Below are positions 15,337 through 24,120 of a DNA stretch of 64,000 nucleotides, one piece after another. Numbering within the stretch: position 1 is the stretch's first letter; the number at the start of each line of letters is the position of its first letter. The notes beneath the pieces were generated by a model. The model did not search any database. It was not told the origin of the DNA and was given only the letters and a program-made list of their open reading frames with translations. A program made the position numbers and the translations under genes. The DNA comes from an uncultured Verrucomicrobia subdivision 3 bacterium. GTDB lineage: Bacteria > Verrucomicrobiota > Verrucomicrobiia > Limisphaerales > DASXHY01. Location: the NCBI GenBank assembly GCA_937890005.1, contig CALBZA010000004.1:1-64000 (forward strand). The letters are read 5' to 3'.

Positions 15337-16349
15337 CGCAAGCTGGGCCGTTCCGGACAAGGATTCGCACGTTCCACTTCAGGCCGTCCCTCCAACTCCG
15401 CCGCAACCATGTCTCGAATGGTTTCTTCGAACGTCCATTCCCTCTTCCATCCGAGTTCGCGTTCCGCCTTGCCGGGATCTCCACACAACCCAAAGGCAGC
15501 TTGAGTGGCCGAGATCTGTTCATCGGATTTCATGAATGCCGTTGAGTCCAATCCAGCGGCCTCAAACGCACACCGCACGAGGTCACCAACGCGGTTCTTC
15601 CTTCCGGTCGCGAAAACATAGTCACCGCTCTCCTTCGCCTGGAGCGAGCTCCAGAAACCTCGCACGAAATCACGCGCGTCACCCCAGTCCCGTTCGGAAG
15701 AAAGATCGCCGAGCTTCAGTTCGCTGGCTCGTCCCTGTTTGATTGCGGCAACAGCCTTTGCGACCCGGCTGCTCAGATAGTTTGTCGGACGAAGCGGCGA
15801 TTCGTGGTTGTAGAGAATCCCGACGCTTACGAACTGTCCATAGCGCTCACGATGCAGCCGCGCGAAATGATCTGCCGCGAGCTTGGCAATGCCATACGGT
15901 GTGACCGGCAGCCGCACGGTGCGCTCGTTTTGCGGAGTTTCAGCTGGAACTCCGAAAACTTCGCAGGAGGAAGCTACAAAAATCTTCGCGTCATCCTTTC
16001 CTTCACGCGCAGCTTCGAGCAAGCGCAGTGTTCCCAAAGTAATCGCCGCCAAGCTTTGCTCGGGGACAACGATGCTCTGGCGGGAATCCGTGACACCGGC
16101 GAGATGATAGATTTCGTCGGGTCGCGATGACTTCAGAAAGCGAACAAGCGAGAATGGATCCTCCAATGCCCCCGTATGCCACCGGATTGATTCAACGGCG
16201 TCAGAACCGAACCGGCGGCGCAAAGCAACTTCCTGGCGCTCGAATGGGGAACGCAGCAATCCGTGAACTTCATACCCGAGATGAAGAAGCCATCTGGCCA
16301 GATAAGTTCCGTCCTGGCCTGCGATGCCCGTGATCGCCGCGCGTTTCAT
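15333..16349 (-). CDS. GDP-mannose 4,6-dehydratase-like SDR epimerase
   Basis: A 338-residue extended short-chain dehydrogenase. AITGIAGQDGTYLARWLL near residues 4-21 is the NAD(P) loop (G-x-x-G-Q-D-G), IYHLAGVTD near 74-82 is the next signature, and VTPYGIAKLAADHF near 134-147 contains the YxxxK catalytic pair. YNHESPLR near 161-168 and ERDWGDARDFVRGFW near 202-216 are typical of the GDP-mannose dehydratase group. The start at 16349 gives MKRAAITG and lies one base after the upstream methyltransferase stop; a longer frame would overlap that gene. It is a divergent paralogue of gmd at 17716 and probably a dehydratase, reductase or epimerase in deoxysugar synthesis. The exact step is uncertain. 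Confidence 0.85.
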   Translation of the reverse strand: MKRAAITGIAGQDGTYLARWLLHLGYEVHGLLRSPFERQEVALRRRFGSDAVESIRWHTGALEDPFSLVRFLKSSRPDEIYHLAGVTDSRQSIVVPEQSLAAITLGTLRLLEAAREGKDDAKIFVASSCEVFGVPAETPQNERTVRLPVTPYGIAKLAADHFARLHRERYGQFVSVGILYNHESPLRPTNYLSSRVAKAVAAIKQGRASELKLGDLSSERDWGDARDFVRGFWSSLQAKESGDYVFATGRKNRVGDLVRCAFEAAGLDSTAFMKSDEQISATQAAFGLCGDPGKAERELGWKREWTFEETIRDMVAAELEGRPEVERANPCPERPSLR

Positions 16350-16350
16350 A

Positions 16351-17637
16351 TCAACGGCCGACCAGGCGCACCTGTGGCATCGGAAGCACGAACTTGCCTC
16401 CCCGGGCAAGGAATTCATGCTCTCTCTTCTTAAACTCCTCGATGAAATGCCACGGCAACGTCAGATAGAAATCGGGCTTTTGCTTTCTGGATTCTTCTTC
16501 CGAGATGATGGGAATCTGCGTGCCGATTGTTTTCGAGCCCCACTTGTCAGGATTGCGATCCGCCACAACGGGGAGAAGATCTGGAGTGATGCCGCAAAAC
16601 TGAAGCGTGGTGTTTCCCTTTGTCGAGGCACCGTAGCCATGAACCAGTTTTTTCTGCGCCCTGGCTTTTTTCAAAAACGCCCGCAGGTCCTTGCGAATCT
16701 TCAGGATGTTCCGGCGAAAAACGGCATACGGCAGGTCGGTGTCCAGCGCCATTTCGAACTCACGCAGGCGCAGCTGCTGGACGCGTTCCGCCGCTTCAGC
16801 AGATGCCTTGAAACGCTTCGAATGAGCAACAGCGATGCGAAAACTTCCACCGTTGATGTCATTCAAACTCACATCCACGACCTCAAGCCCATGTTCGGCA
16901 AAGAGCCGTTCTATCGGCGCCAACGAATAGTACTCGAGATGCTCGTGGCAGATGGTGTCGAAGCTGTTCATTTCCAGCATCGCCGGCAAATAACTCAACT
17001 CGAGCACCCAGATTCCGTCCTCATGGAGCGACTCCTTGATATCCCCGACAAACGCATGCGGGTTCTCAAGGTCATAGAACATCGCGATGGACGTGATGAT
17101 CTTCGGCTTTTGTTTTGGATACGCCGAACGCAAGGCTGCCGCGGAAAAAAAGTCGTTCACCACCTCCAGGCCCGCCGCCCGGGCATGCGCAACAACATTG
17201 GAAGGATCGATTCCCAGCTTCTTGAGTCCCTTTGCGCGATATGACTTCAGCAGCGTGCCGTCGTTGCATCCGATATCCAAAACCAGATCGCCTGCCTTCG
17301 GCCTGGCCAGTTCCTCAGCCATGTGTGCGATATCGGCGAGGTTATCTCGCATCGTCTGGTTCACGCCGGATCGATACCAATAAGACGCATACAGAACCTT
17401 TGGCGGAACGGAATGCCGCATTTGCACGAGCCCACAGGCGTTTTCGTCCAACGCGGGGTCACATCGGACAAGATCCAGCGGAATGCGGCGTTGGACAGGG
17501 GGCGTGCTGTCCGGCTTGGCGAAAGCTCCACCAATGAATTGGTCTCCCAAAGAGACAACCGGGGTCAACGCCCGGCTTCCGCAAAGGCGACAGGTTTGTC
17601 GTGTGACCAGAATAGGCGAGTAGGCAAGTTTCGGCAT
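16351..17637 (-). CDS. C-methyltransferase with N-terminal zinc-binding domain
   Basis: A 428-residue protein of the TylCIII/NovU type of sugar C-methyltransferases. The N-terminal zinc-binding part has C-R-L-C near residues 16-19, a VSLGDQFIGGAF segment, and VRCDPALDENACGLVQ near 57-72. The methyltransferase domain follows with DLVLDIGCNDGTLLKSY near 117-133, and YDLENPHAFVGDIKESL and WVLELSYLP near 190-220. ICHEHLEYYSL near 229-239 is the catalytic EHxEY signature of the group, and the C-terminal domain holds HGYGASTKGNT near 329-339 and LPWHFIEEF. These enzymes methylate C3 of NDP-4-keto-deoxysugars. Its place directly behind gmd supports a branched GDP-deoxysugar. Confidence 0.9.
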   Translation of the reverse strand: MPKLAYSPILVTRQTCRLCGSRALTPVVSLGDQFIGGAFAKPDSTPPVQRRIPLDLVRCDPALDENACGLVQMRHSVPPKVLYASYWYRSGVNQTMRDNLADIAHMAEELARPKAGDLVLDIGCNDGTLLKSYRAKGLKKLGIDPSNVVAHARAAGLEVVNDFFSAAALRSAYPKQKPKIITSIAMFYDLENPHAFVGDIKESLHEDGIWVLELSYLPAMLEMNSFDTICHEHLEYYSLAPIERLFAEHGLEVVDVSLNDINGGSFRIAVAHSKRFKASAEAAERVQQLRLREFEMALDTDLPYAVFRRNILKIRKDLRAFLKKARAQKKLVHGYGASTKGNTTLQFCGITPDLLPVVADRNPDKWGSKTIGTQIPIISEEESRKQKPDFYLTLPWHFIEEFKKREHEFLARGGKFVLPMPQVRLVGR

Positions 17638-17715
17638 GTGAAGAATGAATCAAAAGGTGTTTGAGCGAACAAGGGAATCCGGCAACAACATGTTTGGTTC
17701 AACCGAACGATCGAC

Positions 17716-18726
17716 TCAGCTTGTCACCTTCACTCGCCCTTCGCGGTGATCCTTGAGCAGCTGAATATCGGCATCCACCATCAGGCGAACGAGTTGTTTG
17801 AATTTTGTTTTTGGTTCCCAGTTGAGCTGCCGTTTGGCCTTGCTGGCATCGCCGACCAGAAGATCGACCTCGGACGGGCGCAGGTAACGCGGATCAAGCT
17901 CCACATACTTAGTCCAGTCAAGCCCCACGTAAGAGAACGCTTCGTCCAGAAACTCCCGCACCGAATGGGTCTCACCAGTCGCGATCACATAGTCGTCCGG
18001 CTTGTCCTGCTGGAGCATCAACCACATCGCCTCCACATATTCCTTCGCATAACCCCAGTCGCGTTTGGCATCGAGGTTCCCCAAATACAGCTTGTCCTGC
18101 AGGCCGGCTTTGATGTGAGCGACGGCGCGCGTGATCTTCCTCGTGACAAACCCCTCGGCACGTCGCGGCGATTCGTGATTGAACAGAATTCCATTCGTCG
18201 CATGCAGGCCATACGCCTCCCGGTAATTCACAGTGATCCAGTAAGCAAAAACCTTTGAAACGCCGTAAGGGCTTCGGGGATAAAAAGGCGTGCGCTCTGT
18301 CTGAGGAACCTCCTGCACCATGCCGTACATTTCGCTGGAGGACGCTTGATAGAAGCGCGGCCGGAGACCGGTTTCCCGAATGGCTTCAAGGAGCCTGACA
18401 ACTCCCGTCGCATTTACGTCCGTGCTGTATTCCGGATTGTCAAAACTGACACGGACATGGCTCTGAGCCGCCAGATTGTAGATTTCATCAGGCTGAATGC
18501 GGCCCAGCAAACGCAGCAGAGATCCATCGGTCAAATCGCTGTAATGGAGAAACAACCGCGTATCACTTCGCTGCGGATCCGAGTAAATTCCGTCCAACCG
18601 GCCCCGATTGAAAGTGCTCGCACGACGAACGATCCCATGAACTTCGTAGCCTTTGCTCAACAGCAATTCGGCCAGATAGGAACCATCCTGACCCGTGATT
18701 CCTGTGATCAACGCTTTTCGTGGCAT
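17716..18726 (-). CDS. gmd: GDP-mannose 4,6-dehydratase
   Basis: A 336-residue extended SDR that converts GDP-D-mannose to GDP-4-keto-6-deoxy-D-mannose, the entry to GDP-fucose, GDP-rhamnose and related sugars. ALITGITGQDGSYLAELLL near residues 5-23 is the NADP loop, GIVRRAS near 32-38 the cofactor specificity loop, YNLAAQSHVRVSFDNP near 83-98 a Gmd hallmark, and SSSEMYG with YPRSPYGVSKVFAYW near 128-162 supplies the catalytic Ser/Thr, Tyr and Lys. FNHESPRR and KRDWGYAKEYVEAMW follow near 182-228. Full length. It lies in a minus-strand row after the GT9 gene and before the C-methyltransferase gene. Confidence 0.95.
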   Translation of the reverse strand: MPRKALITGITGQDGSYLAELLLSKGYEVHGIVRRASTFNRGRLDGIYSDPQRSDTRLFLHYSDLTDGSLLRLLGRIQPDEIYNLAAQSHVRVSFDNPEYSTDVNATGVVRLLEAIRETGLRPRFYQASSSEMYGMVQEVPQTERTPFYPRSPYGVSKVFAYWITVNYREAYGLHATNGILFNHESPRRAEGFVTRKITRAVAHIKAGLQDKLYLGNLDAKRDWGYAKEYVEAMWLMLQQDKPDDYVIATGETHSVREFLDEAFSYVGLDWTKYVELDPRYLRPSEVDLLVGDASKAKRQLNWEPKTKFKQLVRLMVDADIQLLKDHREGRVKVTS

Positions 18727-18787
18727 ACGGTCCGCGGAGTCTTCATGAAGGCCATTTGTCTGACAAGTGAATTAAGCGCTACGGAAC

Positions 18788-18813
18788 GGCTCGATCATCA
18801 TTCTGATCGAGCC
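18788..18813 (-). terminator. Hairpin between GT9 and gmd genes
   Basis: GGCTCGATCA (18788-18797) and TGATCGAGCC (18804-18813) form a perfect 10-base stem with a 6-base loop, 43 bases beyond the GT9 stop. No T-run follows on the minus strand, so it may only attenuate transcription into gmd or protect the message. Confidence 0.45.
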
Positions 18814-18855
18814 AGGGAAATCGCCTGCTTCTTTGTGTAGCCGGCTGTTTCCGGC

Positions 18856-19920
18856 CTAGAAAACACGGCTCAGCGCTTCCTCGACTTTTTCCACGCTCAC
18901 AGCCTTCATGCACCGAATCAATTCTTCTTTTGATCCCTTGATACCCCTGCCGTCGTATCGATAGAACTCGAGGTTTCGACCGTGCACGGCTGGGTTCTCA
19001 ATGAGCGTGAATGGATTTGCATACGGCAGGTTCGTTGCGTTGAGCGTCGGCGCCTCGATAACAAACTGATTCGCCACCTGCATCGCGGCTGCAAGGTGCA
19101 TCAACGCCGTATCAACACTCAGGAATGCATGACAATGTTTCATCAGCGCAGCGGCCTGCCTCAGATTCCGCGTGTTGGCATGGAATGCATAATCACCTCC
19201 CGTCTCTTCGATGATTTTATTGATGTCATCGAATTCATCCGGCCCACCAAAGAAAACGGGGACCAAAGCGGGACGAGAGTATTTCAGCCGCCGGAACAAT
19301 TCCAAATAACACTCAAGCGGCCAGCGCTTGAGCTTCAGATTCTTGGTGCCGCCCGAACCAACATGCACTCCAAGCAATTTCCTGTTCGAAAGCGCCCGCT
19401 CAGTCACGAAAGCTTCGGCCCATTCCAGTTCGGCTCCGGACAGAAAGACCTCGGTCCGATGTTCTGAGAATCGAACCTTGCCTCCCACCAGCGCGAGCGC
19501 ATCGAGATTCTGCTCAACTGTGTGCCGGGTATAATCCTGCTCAAGGATCCGGTTCACGAGACACCGATCAAACCACCTCCAGCAGTCGTAACGATGACTG
19601 ATCCGCACTGGAGCCGCGATGATCCGGGCCACAGCGCGATAGTGAATGCGGCTCTGCGGATGAGTGTTGATGGACACGTCGAACCGTGCGTTCCGCAGTT
19701 TTAGAAGAAAGCGGAGCGACTCGGTCCCGGATTGCTTGAGAAAGTTGCACCAGTGAACTGCGTCGAGGTGCGGATTGCCTTCGAAAAGATCACGCGACCC
19801 TGCCCAGAGCACCAGCGTTTCAATCCTGGCGTCGGGAAAGTTCGCACGAAGCTCGCGAACCAGCGGTGTTGCCAGAAGTGTGTCGCCAATACCGGCTAGC
19901 GAGATAAGCAGGATCTTCAT
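18856..19920 (-). CDS. Family 9 glycosyltransferase (heptosyltransferase-like)
   Basis: A 354-residue GT9 protein related to ADP-heptose:LPS heptosyltransferases. It starts MKILLISLAGIGDTLLATPLV, the donor/acceptor loop common to the family, and continues with DVSINTHPQSR near 100-110. The C-terminal half has LLGVHVGSGGTKNLKLKRWP near 184-203, VFFGGPDEFDDIN near 223-235 and FLSVDTALMHLAAAM near 266-280, the nucleotide-sugar binding region with its aspartate, histidine and alanine. It is cytoplasmic or membrane-peripheral. As first gene of the minus-strand group ending at 14449 it would act in lipopolysaccharide core or exopolysaccharide assembly. Donor sugar unknown. Confidence 0.88.
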   Translation of the reverse strand: MKILLISLAGIGDTLLATPLVRELRANFPDARIETLVLWAGSRDLFEGNPHLDAVHWCNFLKQSGTESLRFLLKLRNARFDVSINTHPQSRIHYRAVARIIAAPVRISHRYDCWRWFDRCLVNRILEQDYTRHTVEQNLDALALVGGKVRFSEHRTEVFLSGAELEWAEAFVTERALSNRKLLGVHVGSGGTKNLKLKRWPLECYLELFRRLKYSRPALVPVFFGGPDEFDDINKIIEETGGDYAFHANTRNLRQAAALMKHCHAFLSVDTALMHLAAAMQVANQFVIEAPTLNATNLPYANPFTLIENPAVHGRNLEFYRYDGRGIKGSKEELIRCMKAVSVEKVEEALSRVF

Positions 19921-20139
19921 GAACCCGTTCCATTATGCAAATTCACGCGCGAAAACCTGTCGAAAGCTTGGACCGGAGTCGATTGCTTTTACAAGAGCTC
20001 TCAATCCCTTCGGTGTGATCGACTATGGAAGATTACGGATTTCTGCCGGGGAAATTGACACGCCCATGCCGCCCGGGCTTAATTCCGTCAAGGGGAAGGA
20101 GACTTCAGCCTGTGCCGGAACCAATAACCCAAAAACAGT

Positions 20140-20730
20140 ATGATCCTAACAATCCAAAAACTCGGCTCCATTGTTCTGCGGTGCAAACTCGGTACGATTC
20201 TCGCGCTACTGGCGTTGGGATGCACATCGGCGTCTGCAGCGACTGTGTATATGCTAACCGTTCCCGCCACCACAGCCTGGACAGATACGGGCATAGATGT
20301 CGTCGCGGGCGATCGCATCACCATTTCTGCCACGGGCACAGCCATATTCGGAGCGAATGCGGGACAGAGCAGCGGTCCGGATGGTGGCGATCTATTTGGC
20401 GGGAACACTTTCGATCCGCTTTCCCTCTACCCCAACACGGTTGTGGTTTCGTTGATTGGAAAAATCGGCGGAACAACGGCGATCGGCACGGGGACGCCCC
20501 TTACCCCTGGAGTTCCAGGCAATGGTCCCGGTTTTGTCGGAAGTTCCTATGATCAGATCGCTTTGATTTCCGGCCGTTTGTTCCTCGGATTCAACGATCA
20601 TGGAGATGCATTCGGCGACAACTCAGGTTCCTTTTCGGTCATCGTTACTGTGCCCGAACCCTCCACGTTTGCCCTGGCCGGCTTCGGTGCATTTTTGCTT
20701 TTGCGCAAACGATGTTTGCGCCTCAAGTAA
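20140..20730 (+). CDS. PEP-CTERM protein with LecA (PA-IL)-like domain
   Basis: A 196-residue exported protein. A signal peptide ends near residue 31 (ASAA). Residues about 40-168 look like the galactophilic lectin LecA fold: GDRITISATGTAIFG near 51-65, a GPDG turn, VVVSLIGKIGG near 99-109 followed by GTGTP, and LFLGFNDHGDAFGDNSGSFSV in two parts near 146-166. In LecA the last loop supplies calcium and galactose ligands; here the first Asp and the Asn are kept and the other Asn is Asp. The C-terminus is a PEP-CTERM sorting tag: VPEPST, a short hydrophobic stretch, then RKRCLR. It would be processed by an exosortase and left on the surface or in the matrix. A strong terminator follows at once. 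Confidence 0.8.
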   Translation: MILTIQKLGSIVLRCKLGTILALLALGCTSASAATVYMLTVPATTAWTDTGIDVVAGDRITISATGTAIFGANAGQSSGPDGGDLFGGNTFDPLSLYPNTVVVSLIGKIGGTTAIGTGTPLTPGVPGNGPGFVGSSYDQIALISGRLFLGFNDHGDAFGDNSGSFSVIVTVPEPSTFALAGFGAFLLLRKRCLRLK

Positions 20731-20757
20731 CTCGCGTTCCATTTCAGGCACATAGAC

Positions 20758-20795
20758 AAAGCGGATGGTGATCACTACCATCCGCTTTCCTTTTT
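20758..20795 (+). terminator. Rho-independent terminator after LecA-like PEP-CTERM gene
   Basis: AAAGCGGATGGT (20758-20769) pairs perfectly with ACCATCCGCTTT (20777-20788), a 12-base stem with a 7-base loop, followed by CCTTTTT. It begins 28 bases after the stop of the PEP-CTERM gene. An apparent start codon of the flippase frame at 20765 lies inside the stem, which helps reject that start. Confidence 0.9.
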
Positions 20796-20824
20796 GGAAG
20801 CCGATTGGAAAAGAAACGTCCAGC

Positions 20825-22114
20825 ATGAGCCACCCGGTCACAGCCAGCACGAGCGAACAGCGTTCGAAATTTGGGCATCTCTGGCAGAGCGGCATGATTT
20901 TTACCGCGGCCAGTTTCGTGGCGGGCCTCGGCAACTACGCGTTTCAGGCCATCATCAGCCGTAATCTCGCCGGCACAGGCGAATTCGGCCTCGCCAACAG
21001 CACGCTCAGCTTCACTCAATTCCTGAGCCTCCCGGTGTTGATCGCAACATTCGCAGTCACGCATTATATCGCGCGGTTTCATTCGGCCGGCGATTCGGAA
21101 CAGCTGAACAGCCTGATTGCAGGTTGCCGACGATTCCTGTTTCGTCTGACGATTGGCGGTTCCATTCTGGCACTGCTGCTCATCAAGCCTCTCAGTCAGT
21201 TCTTCAACTTCCCGCGACTGACTTTGCTGGCGGCCGTGCTCTGCTCGGTGTGGGCCGGTCTGTGGGGGAGTTTTGGAACGACGCTCTGTCAGGGACTCGG
21301 CTGGTTCAAACGGCTGGCCCTGATTGCGTTATTGATCATGGTGCTTCGCCTGACGTTTGGCGGGATTGCCACCAGCCTGTCTCCGACTGCCGAGTTCGTG
21401 GTGCTTGCGACCGCAGTCGGAACGTCAGCCAATCTCATTCTTCTTTTCTGGCGGAAAGAGTTGGTGAAAGGAAGTCTTCACCCCGAATCACCCTGGACCA
21501 GTGATTTCAGACGTTATCTCCTTGTTGCCGCCGCGTGCGTTGGGGGCAGCTACTTTTTCTTGCAGGGGGACCAATTGGTCGCCAAGCGCCACTTTTCGGA
21601 AAGTGATCTCGATGCGTTTGCTGCCGCCGGCGTTCTCGCCAGGGCGTTGCCGCTGACCGTCGGTCCGCTCTTGACAGTGCTCTTCACTCATCGCTCCGGG
21701 GAAGGTACGGAAGGCAAAGCCTCTGACCATCTCAAGCTGCTCGTGCTTTATGCCGGCGGCCTGCTGGCAGGTGCACTGATGTTGTATTTCCTCCGGGAAC
21801 TCTGTTTGAAGATCATCGGCCGGAATACACCGCTTGCCGCGGACATGATTCTCCCTTTTGCATTCACCATGGTTTTCGCTGGCCTTCTTAACGCACTCGC
21901 ACTTTGGGCGCTCGCCAGCCGCTGGCTTGGAACGGCATTGTCCTATGGCCTATTGGGGGTTCTTTATTGGACAACGCTGCTGATCTTCGGAACATCGCCT
22001 GACCGCATTCTCAAGCTGATGCCCATGCTCGCCGGAACCGGATTTGTCATTCTGCTGGTGCTTTGGCTGATTGCAGCGAAACGGACTCAATCCGTCCTGA
22101 ATTTCGCTGACTGA
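20825..22114 (+). CDS. Polysaccharide flippase-like membrane protein
   Basis: A 429-residue inner-membrane protein with about 12 hydrophobic segments, of the oligosaccharidyl-lipid flippase/polysaccharide biosynthesis (MATE/MOP) superfamily. The first helix region reads GMIFTAASFVAGLGNYAFQAII near residues 21-42, in the usual place for Wzx-like proteins, and GTGEFGLANSTLSF follows. A GDQLVAKRHFS segment near 237-247 is a family-like inward loop. I start it at the ATG at 20825 because the upstream candidate at 20765 is inside the terminator of the preceding gene. It probably moves lipid-linked sugar units across the inner membrane for the polysaccharide made by the neighbouring glycosyltransferases. 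It ends convergent with the gene at 22158. Confidence 0.82.
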   Translation: MSHPVTASTSEQRSKFGHLWQSGMIFTAASFVAGLGNYAFQAIISRNLAGTGEFGLANSTLSFTQFLSLPVLIATFAVTHYIARFHSAGDSEQLNSLIAGCRRFLFRLTIGGSILALLLIKPLSQFFNFPRLTLLAAVLCSVWAGLWGSFGTTLCQGLGWFKRLALIALLIMVLRLTFGGIATSLSPTAEFVVLATAVGTSANLILLFWRKELVKGSLHPESPWTSDFRRYLLVAAACVGGSYFFLQGDQLVAKRHFSESDLDAFAAAGVLARALPLTVGPLLTVLFTHRSGEGTEGKASDHLKLLVLYAGGLLAGALMLYFLRELCLKIIGRNTPLAADMILPFAFTMVFAGLLNALALWALASRWLGTALSYGLLGVLYWTTLLIFGTSPDRILKLMPMLAGTGFVILLVLWLIAAKRTQSVLNFAD

Positions 22115-22157
22115 CGGCCCTCATCAATGGCTGTAACACCGAAGATTTCCGATTCAT

Positions 22158-23051
22158 TCACACATTCGTTCTTGGAAGCGTCGGATGCTTGCCGCTCTGG
22201 TTCAACATTCCATGCCACAGGCCCTTTACTGCCAAGCCGAGTTTTGCAATCCGCTCCTGTTCCAGCACTGCGATCCGCCCCAACTCGGGAATAATCCAAG
22301 CCAGATCACGCAACACCCATCCAGGCGCGGACAGCGCATACCGTCGAGCCACCAACAGTCGGTTCCGCATGATGTAGTAGTACCGCCAGGGGGCATGCAC
22401 ACGGAAACCGATCTCGCGACCCAGAATCACCCGCGTTTGCTTGTGTCCGAGATCGTGTTCCACCGCCACCGCATTCGCGCTGACAATCTTGAAACCGCTT
22501 CGCCGAACACGCAGACAGAACTCAACATCCACGTAGTCGATGAACAACCTTTCGTCGCAATCTCCGGTACAATGTAAAATGCTGCTTCGGATAACCGATC
22601 CGGAAGTGAGTGCAGCCGGGACAAACGAATACTCTTCCGCCGGCATTCTCACGCACACGTGTCCTGGTTCAACCCAGGCGCCCGGCACCAGCATTCCGAC
22701 ATTCTCTGATCCGCTGCATCGGCCAAGAATTGAGAACAGCTTTTGAAAATAGCCGGTTGGCACCTTGGTATCCTGGTCAAACGTCGCAATCCACGAATAA
22801 CCTTTCTCCCGGGCGAGCCGCATGCCGATGTTCAATGCTGTCGCAATTCCGAGGTTTGAACCATTGCGAACCAGACTGACTCCCGGAATCGCCGCCGCGG
22901 CCTCCACCCATTTCATTGCTGCGGACGATGAGGCGTTATCAACGAGAAATATAAGATCGCTCTCCGCAGCCAGCCGTCGAACATTTTCCACCAGGGAACC
23001 GTCCGGCTCGTAAGTCACCACGACGCAGGCAACCGACGGATTTGCTCTCAT
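22158..23051 (-). CDS. Family 2 glycosyltransferase, rhamnosyltransferase-like
   Basis: A 297-residue GT-A glycosyltransferase. SVACVVVTYEPDGSLVENV near residues 5-23 is the start of the fold, LIFLVDNASSS near 34-44 the nucleotide site, and SWIATFDQDTKVP near 86-98 includes the DxD metal motif (DQD). FIDYVDVEFCLRVRRSGF near 168-185 is the catalytic ED/R-x-R region, with the HDLGHKQ segment after it. The pattern is that of dTDP-rhamnosyl transferases (RfbN/WbbL type). It starts at the ATG at 23051, 23 bases after the stop of the methyltransferase gene; an upstream extension would overlap it. It is the last gene of the LamG, PEP-CTERM, methyltransferase and GT2 row. Confidence 0.88.
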   Translation of the reverse strand: MRANPSVACVVVTYEPDGSLVENVRRLAAESDLIFLVDNASSSAAMKWVEAAAAIPGVSLVRNGSNLGIATALNIGMRLAREKGYSWIATFDQDTKVPTGYFQKLFSILGRCSGSENVGMLVPGAWVEPGHVCVRMPAEEYSFVPAALTSGSVIRSSILHCTGDCDERLFIDYVDVEFCLRVRRSGFKIVSANAVAVEHDLGHKQTRVILGREIGFRVHAPWRYYYIMRNRLLVARRYALSAPGWVLRDLAWIIPELGRIAVLEQERIAKLGLAVKGLWHGMLNQSGKHPTLPRTNV

Positions 23052-23074
23052 GATGTGCTCGTCTTTCACCGGTG

Positions 23075-24085
23075 TCACTTCTCGCAGATGAGAACCAGCT
23101 CCTCGCCACAATCAGGATCTCGTCTCAACAGCATCGCTTCCCGATACTGAAGAAGCAGGCTGCGAATGCCACGAAGCATGTTTATTTCGGAAATCCCTCG
23201 ATACTTACGCCCCCGGGCTGATGCTTCTGAAACACCGATGCTGGCGCCAATGATCGTGTCGGCATTTGCAGCCGTGGTGAAAACCTTTACCGCTCTGAAT
23301 CCCGCATTCTTTGCACATTGCTCCAAAGCTCGCGGAGAAAAAATCTGAAGATGTCGTGGCGGTTCCAAACCACGCCAGTCAGGACCGAATCGTGAATGGC
23401 CAAAACTTTTGACGTTGGGGGTCGCAGCGACCAGGCGCCCTCCCAGTTTAAGAAGCCTGTGGATCTGCTGAAGCAATTCTTTCGGGTCGGGAACATGCTC
23501 AATCACATGATTCATTGTGACGGCATCGAAAGATGCCGCCGAAAGCCCCGCATCAGAAAGATCACCCGCGTAAAACCGCAAATTCAGCCCGTCACGCTCA
23601 TATCTGGTTCTGGCATGTTCGATTGCTTTCTCGTCGAAGTCCGTGCCCACACCCTGCCAGCCGCGTTCCGCCATTTTGTGAAGAAATTTTCCAGAACCGC
23701 AGCCCACATCGAGCAGTCTTCCCGGTTTCTCTTCACCCAAAAACATGAGCCGCAGTCGCTCTCGCTCCTGATGGACGCCCAGGATTCGCGAAGGAATTGA
23801 AGTTACGAACAAATAGATCCGATAGAGCAGTCCCCGAAACCGTGCGACGGCTGATTCTGAAGAAGATGCTTTCGCGTGGGTGTAGTAACTGGTGTAAAGC
23901 TTGGGAATATCGGAAAGAGCGGGACAGGGATCGGGCCAAGCCAGCCGACATTTTGCGTTCCGGCATTGAACGATCCGCCAGTTTCCCGGCACCTGAAAGA
24001 GGTGGTCTCGGAGTGATTCGTGAAGTGATCCGCTTTCGCCTCCGCAAATGATGCAGGAAGGCCGCGGGACAACTTTGATTTCCAC
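23075..24085 (-). CDS. SAM-dependent methyltransferase with N-terminal cysteine cluster
   Basis: About 336 residues. The N-terminus has C-I-I-C near residues 12-15 and C-x4-C near 41-46 (QCRNAKC), a small zinc-ribbon-like module. The methyltransferase domain follows: RLLDVGCGSGKFLHKM near 122-137, the SAM-binding glycine loop, VGTDFDEKAIEHAR near 145-158, and FDAVTMNHVIEHVPDP near 189-204. GGRLVAATPN then FSPRAL follow. The group often methylates sugars or lipids in polysaccharide clusters. The start is uncertain: GTG at 24085 is chosen; a TTG at 24124 would overlap the PEP-CTERM stop as TTGA, and a longer TTG start at 24148 overlaps more. The substrate is not known. Confidence 0.8.
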   Translation of the reverse strand: MEIKVVPRPSCIICGGESGSLHESLRDHLFQVPGNWRIVQCRNAKCRLAWPDPCPALSDIPKLYTSYYTHAKASSSESAVARFRGLLYRIYLFVTSIPSRILGVHQERERLRLMFLGEEKPGRLLDVGCGSGKFLHKMAERGWQGVGTDFDEKAIEHARTRYERDGLNLRFYAGDLSDAGLSAASFDAVTMNHVIEHVPDPKELLQQIHRLLKLGGRLVAATPNVKSFGHSRFGPDWRGLEPPRHLQIFSPRALEQCAKNAGFRAVKVFTTAANADTIIGASIGVSEASARGRKYRGISEINMLRGIRSLLLQYREAMLLRRDPDCGEELVLICEK

Positions 24086-24120
24086 CGGCGTAGATTCAAA
24101 AGATCGCCAAGCCTTGTCGA

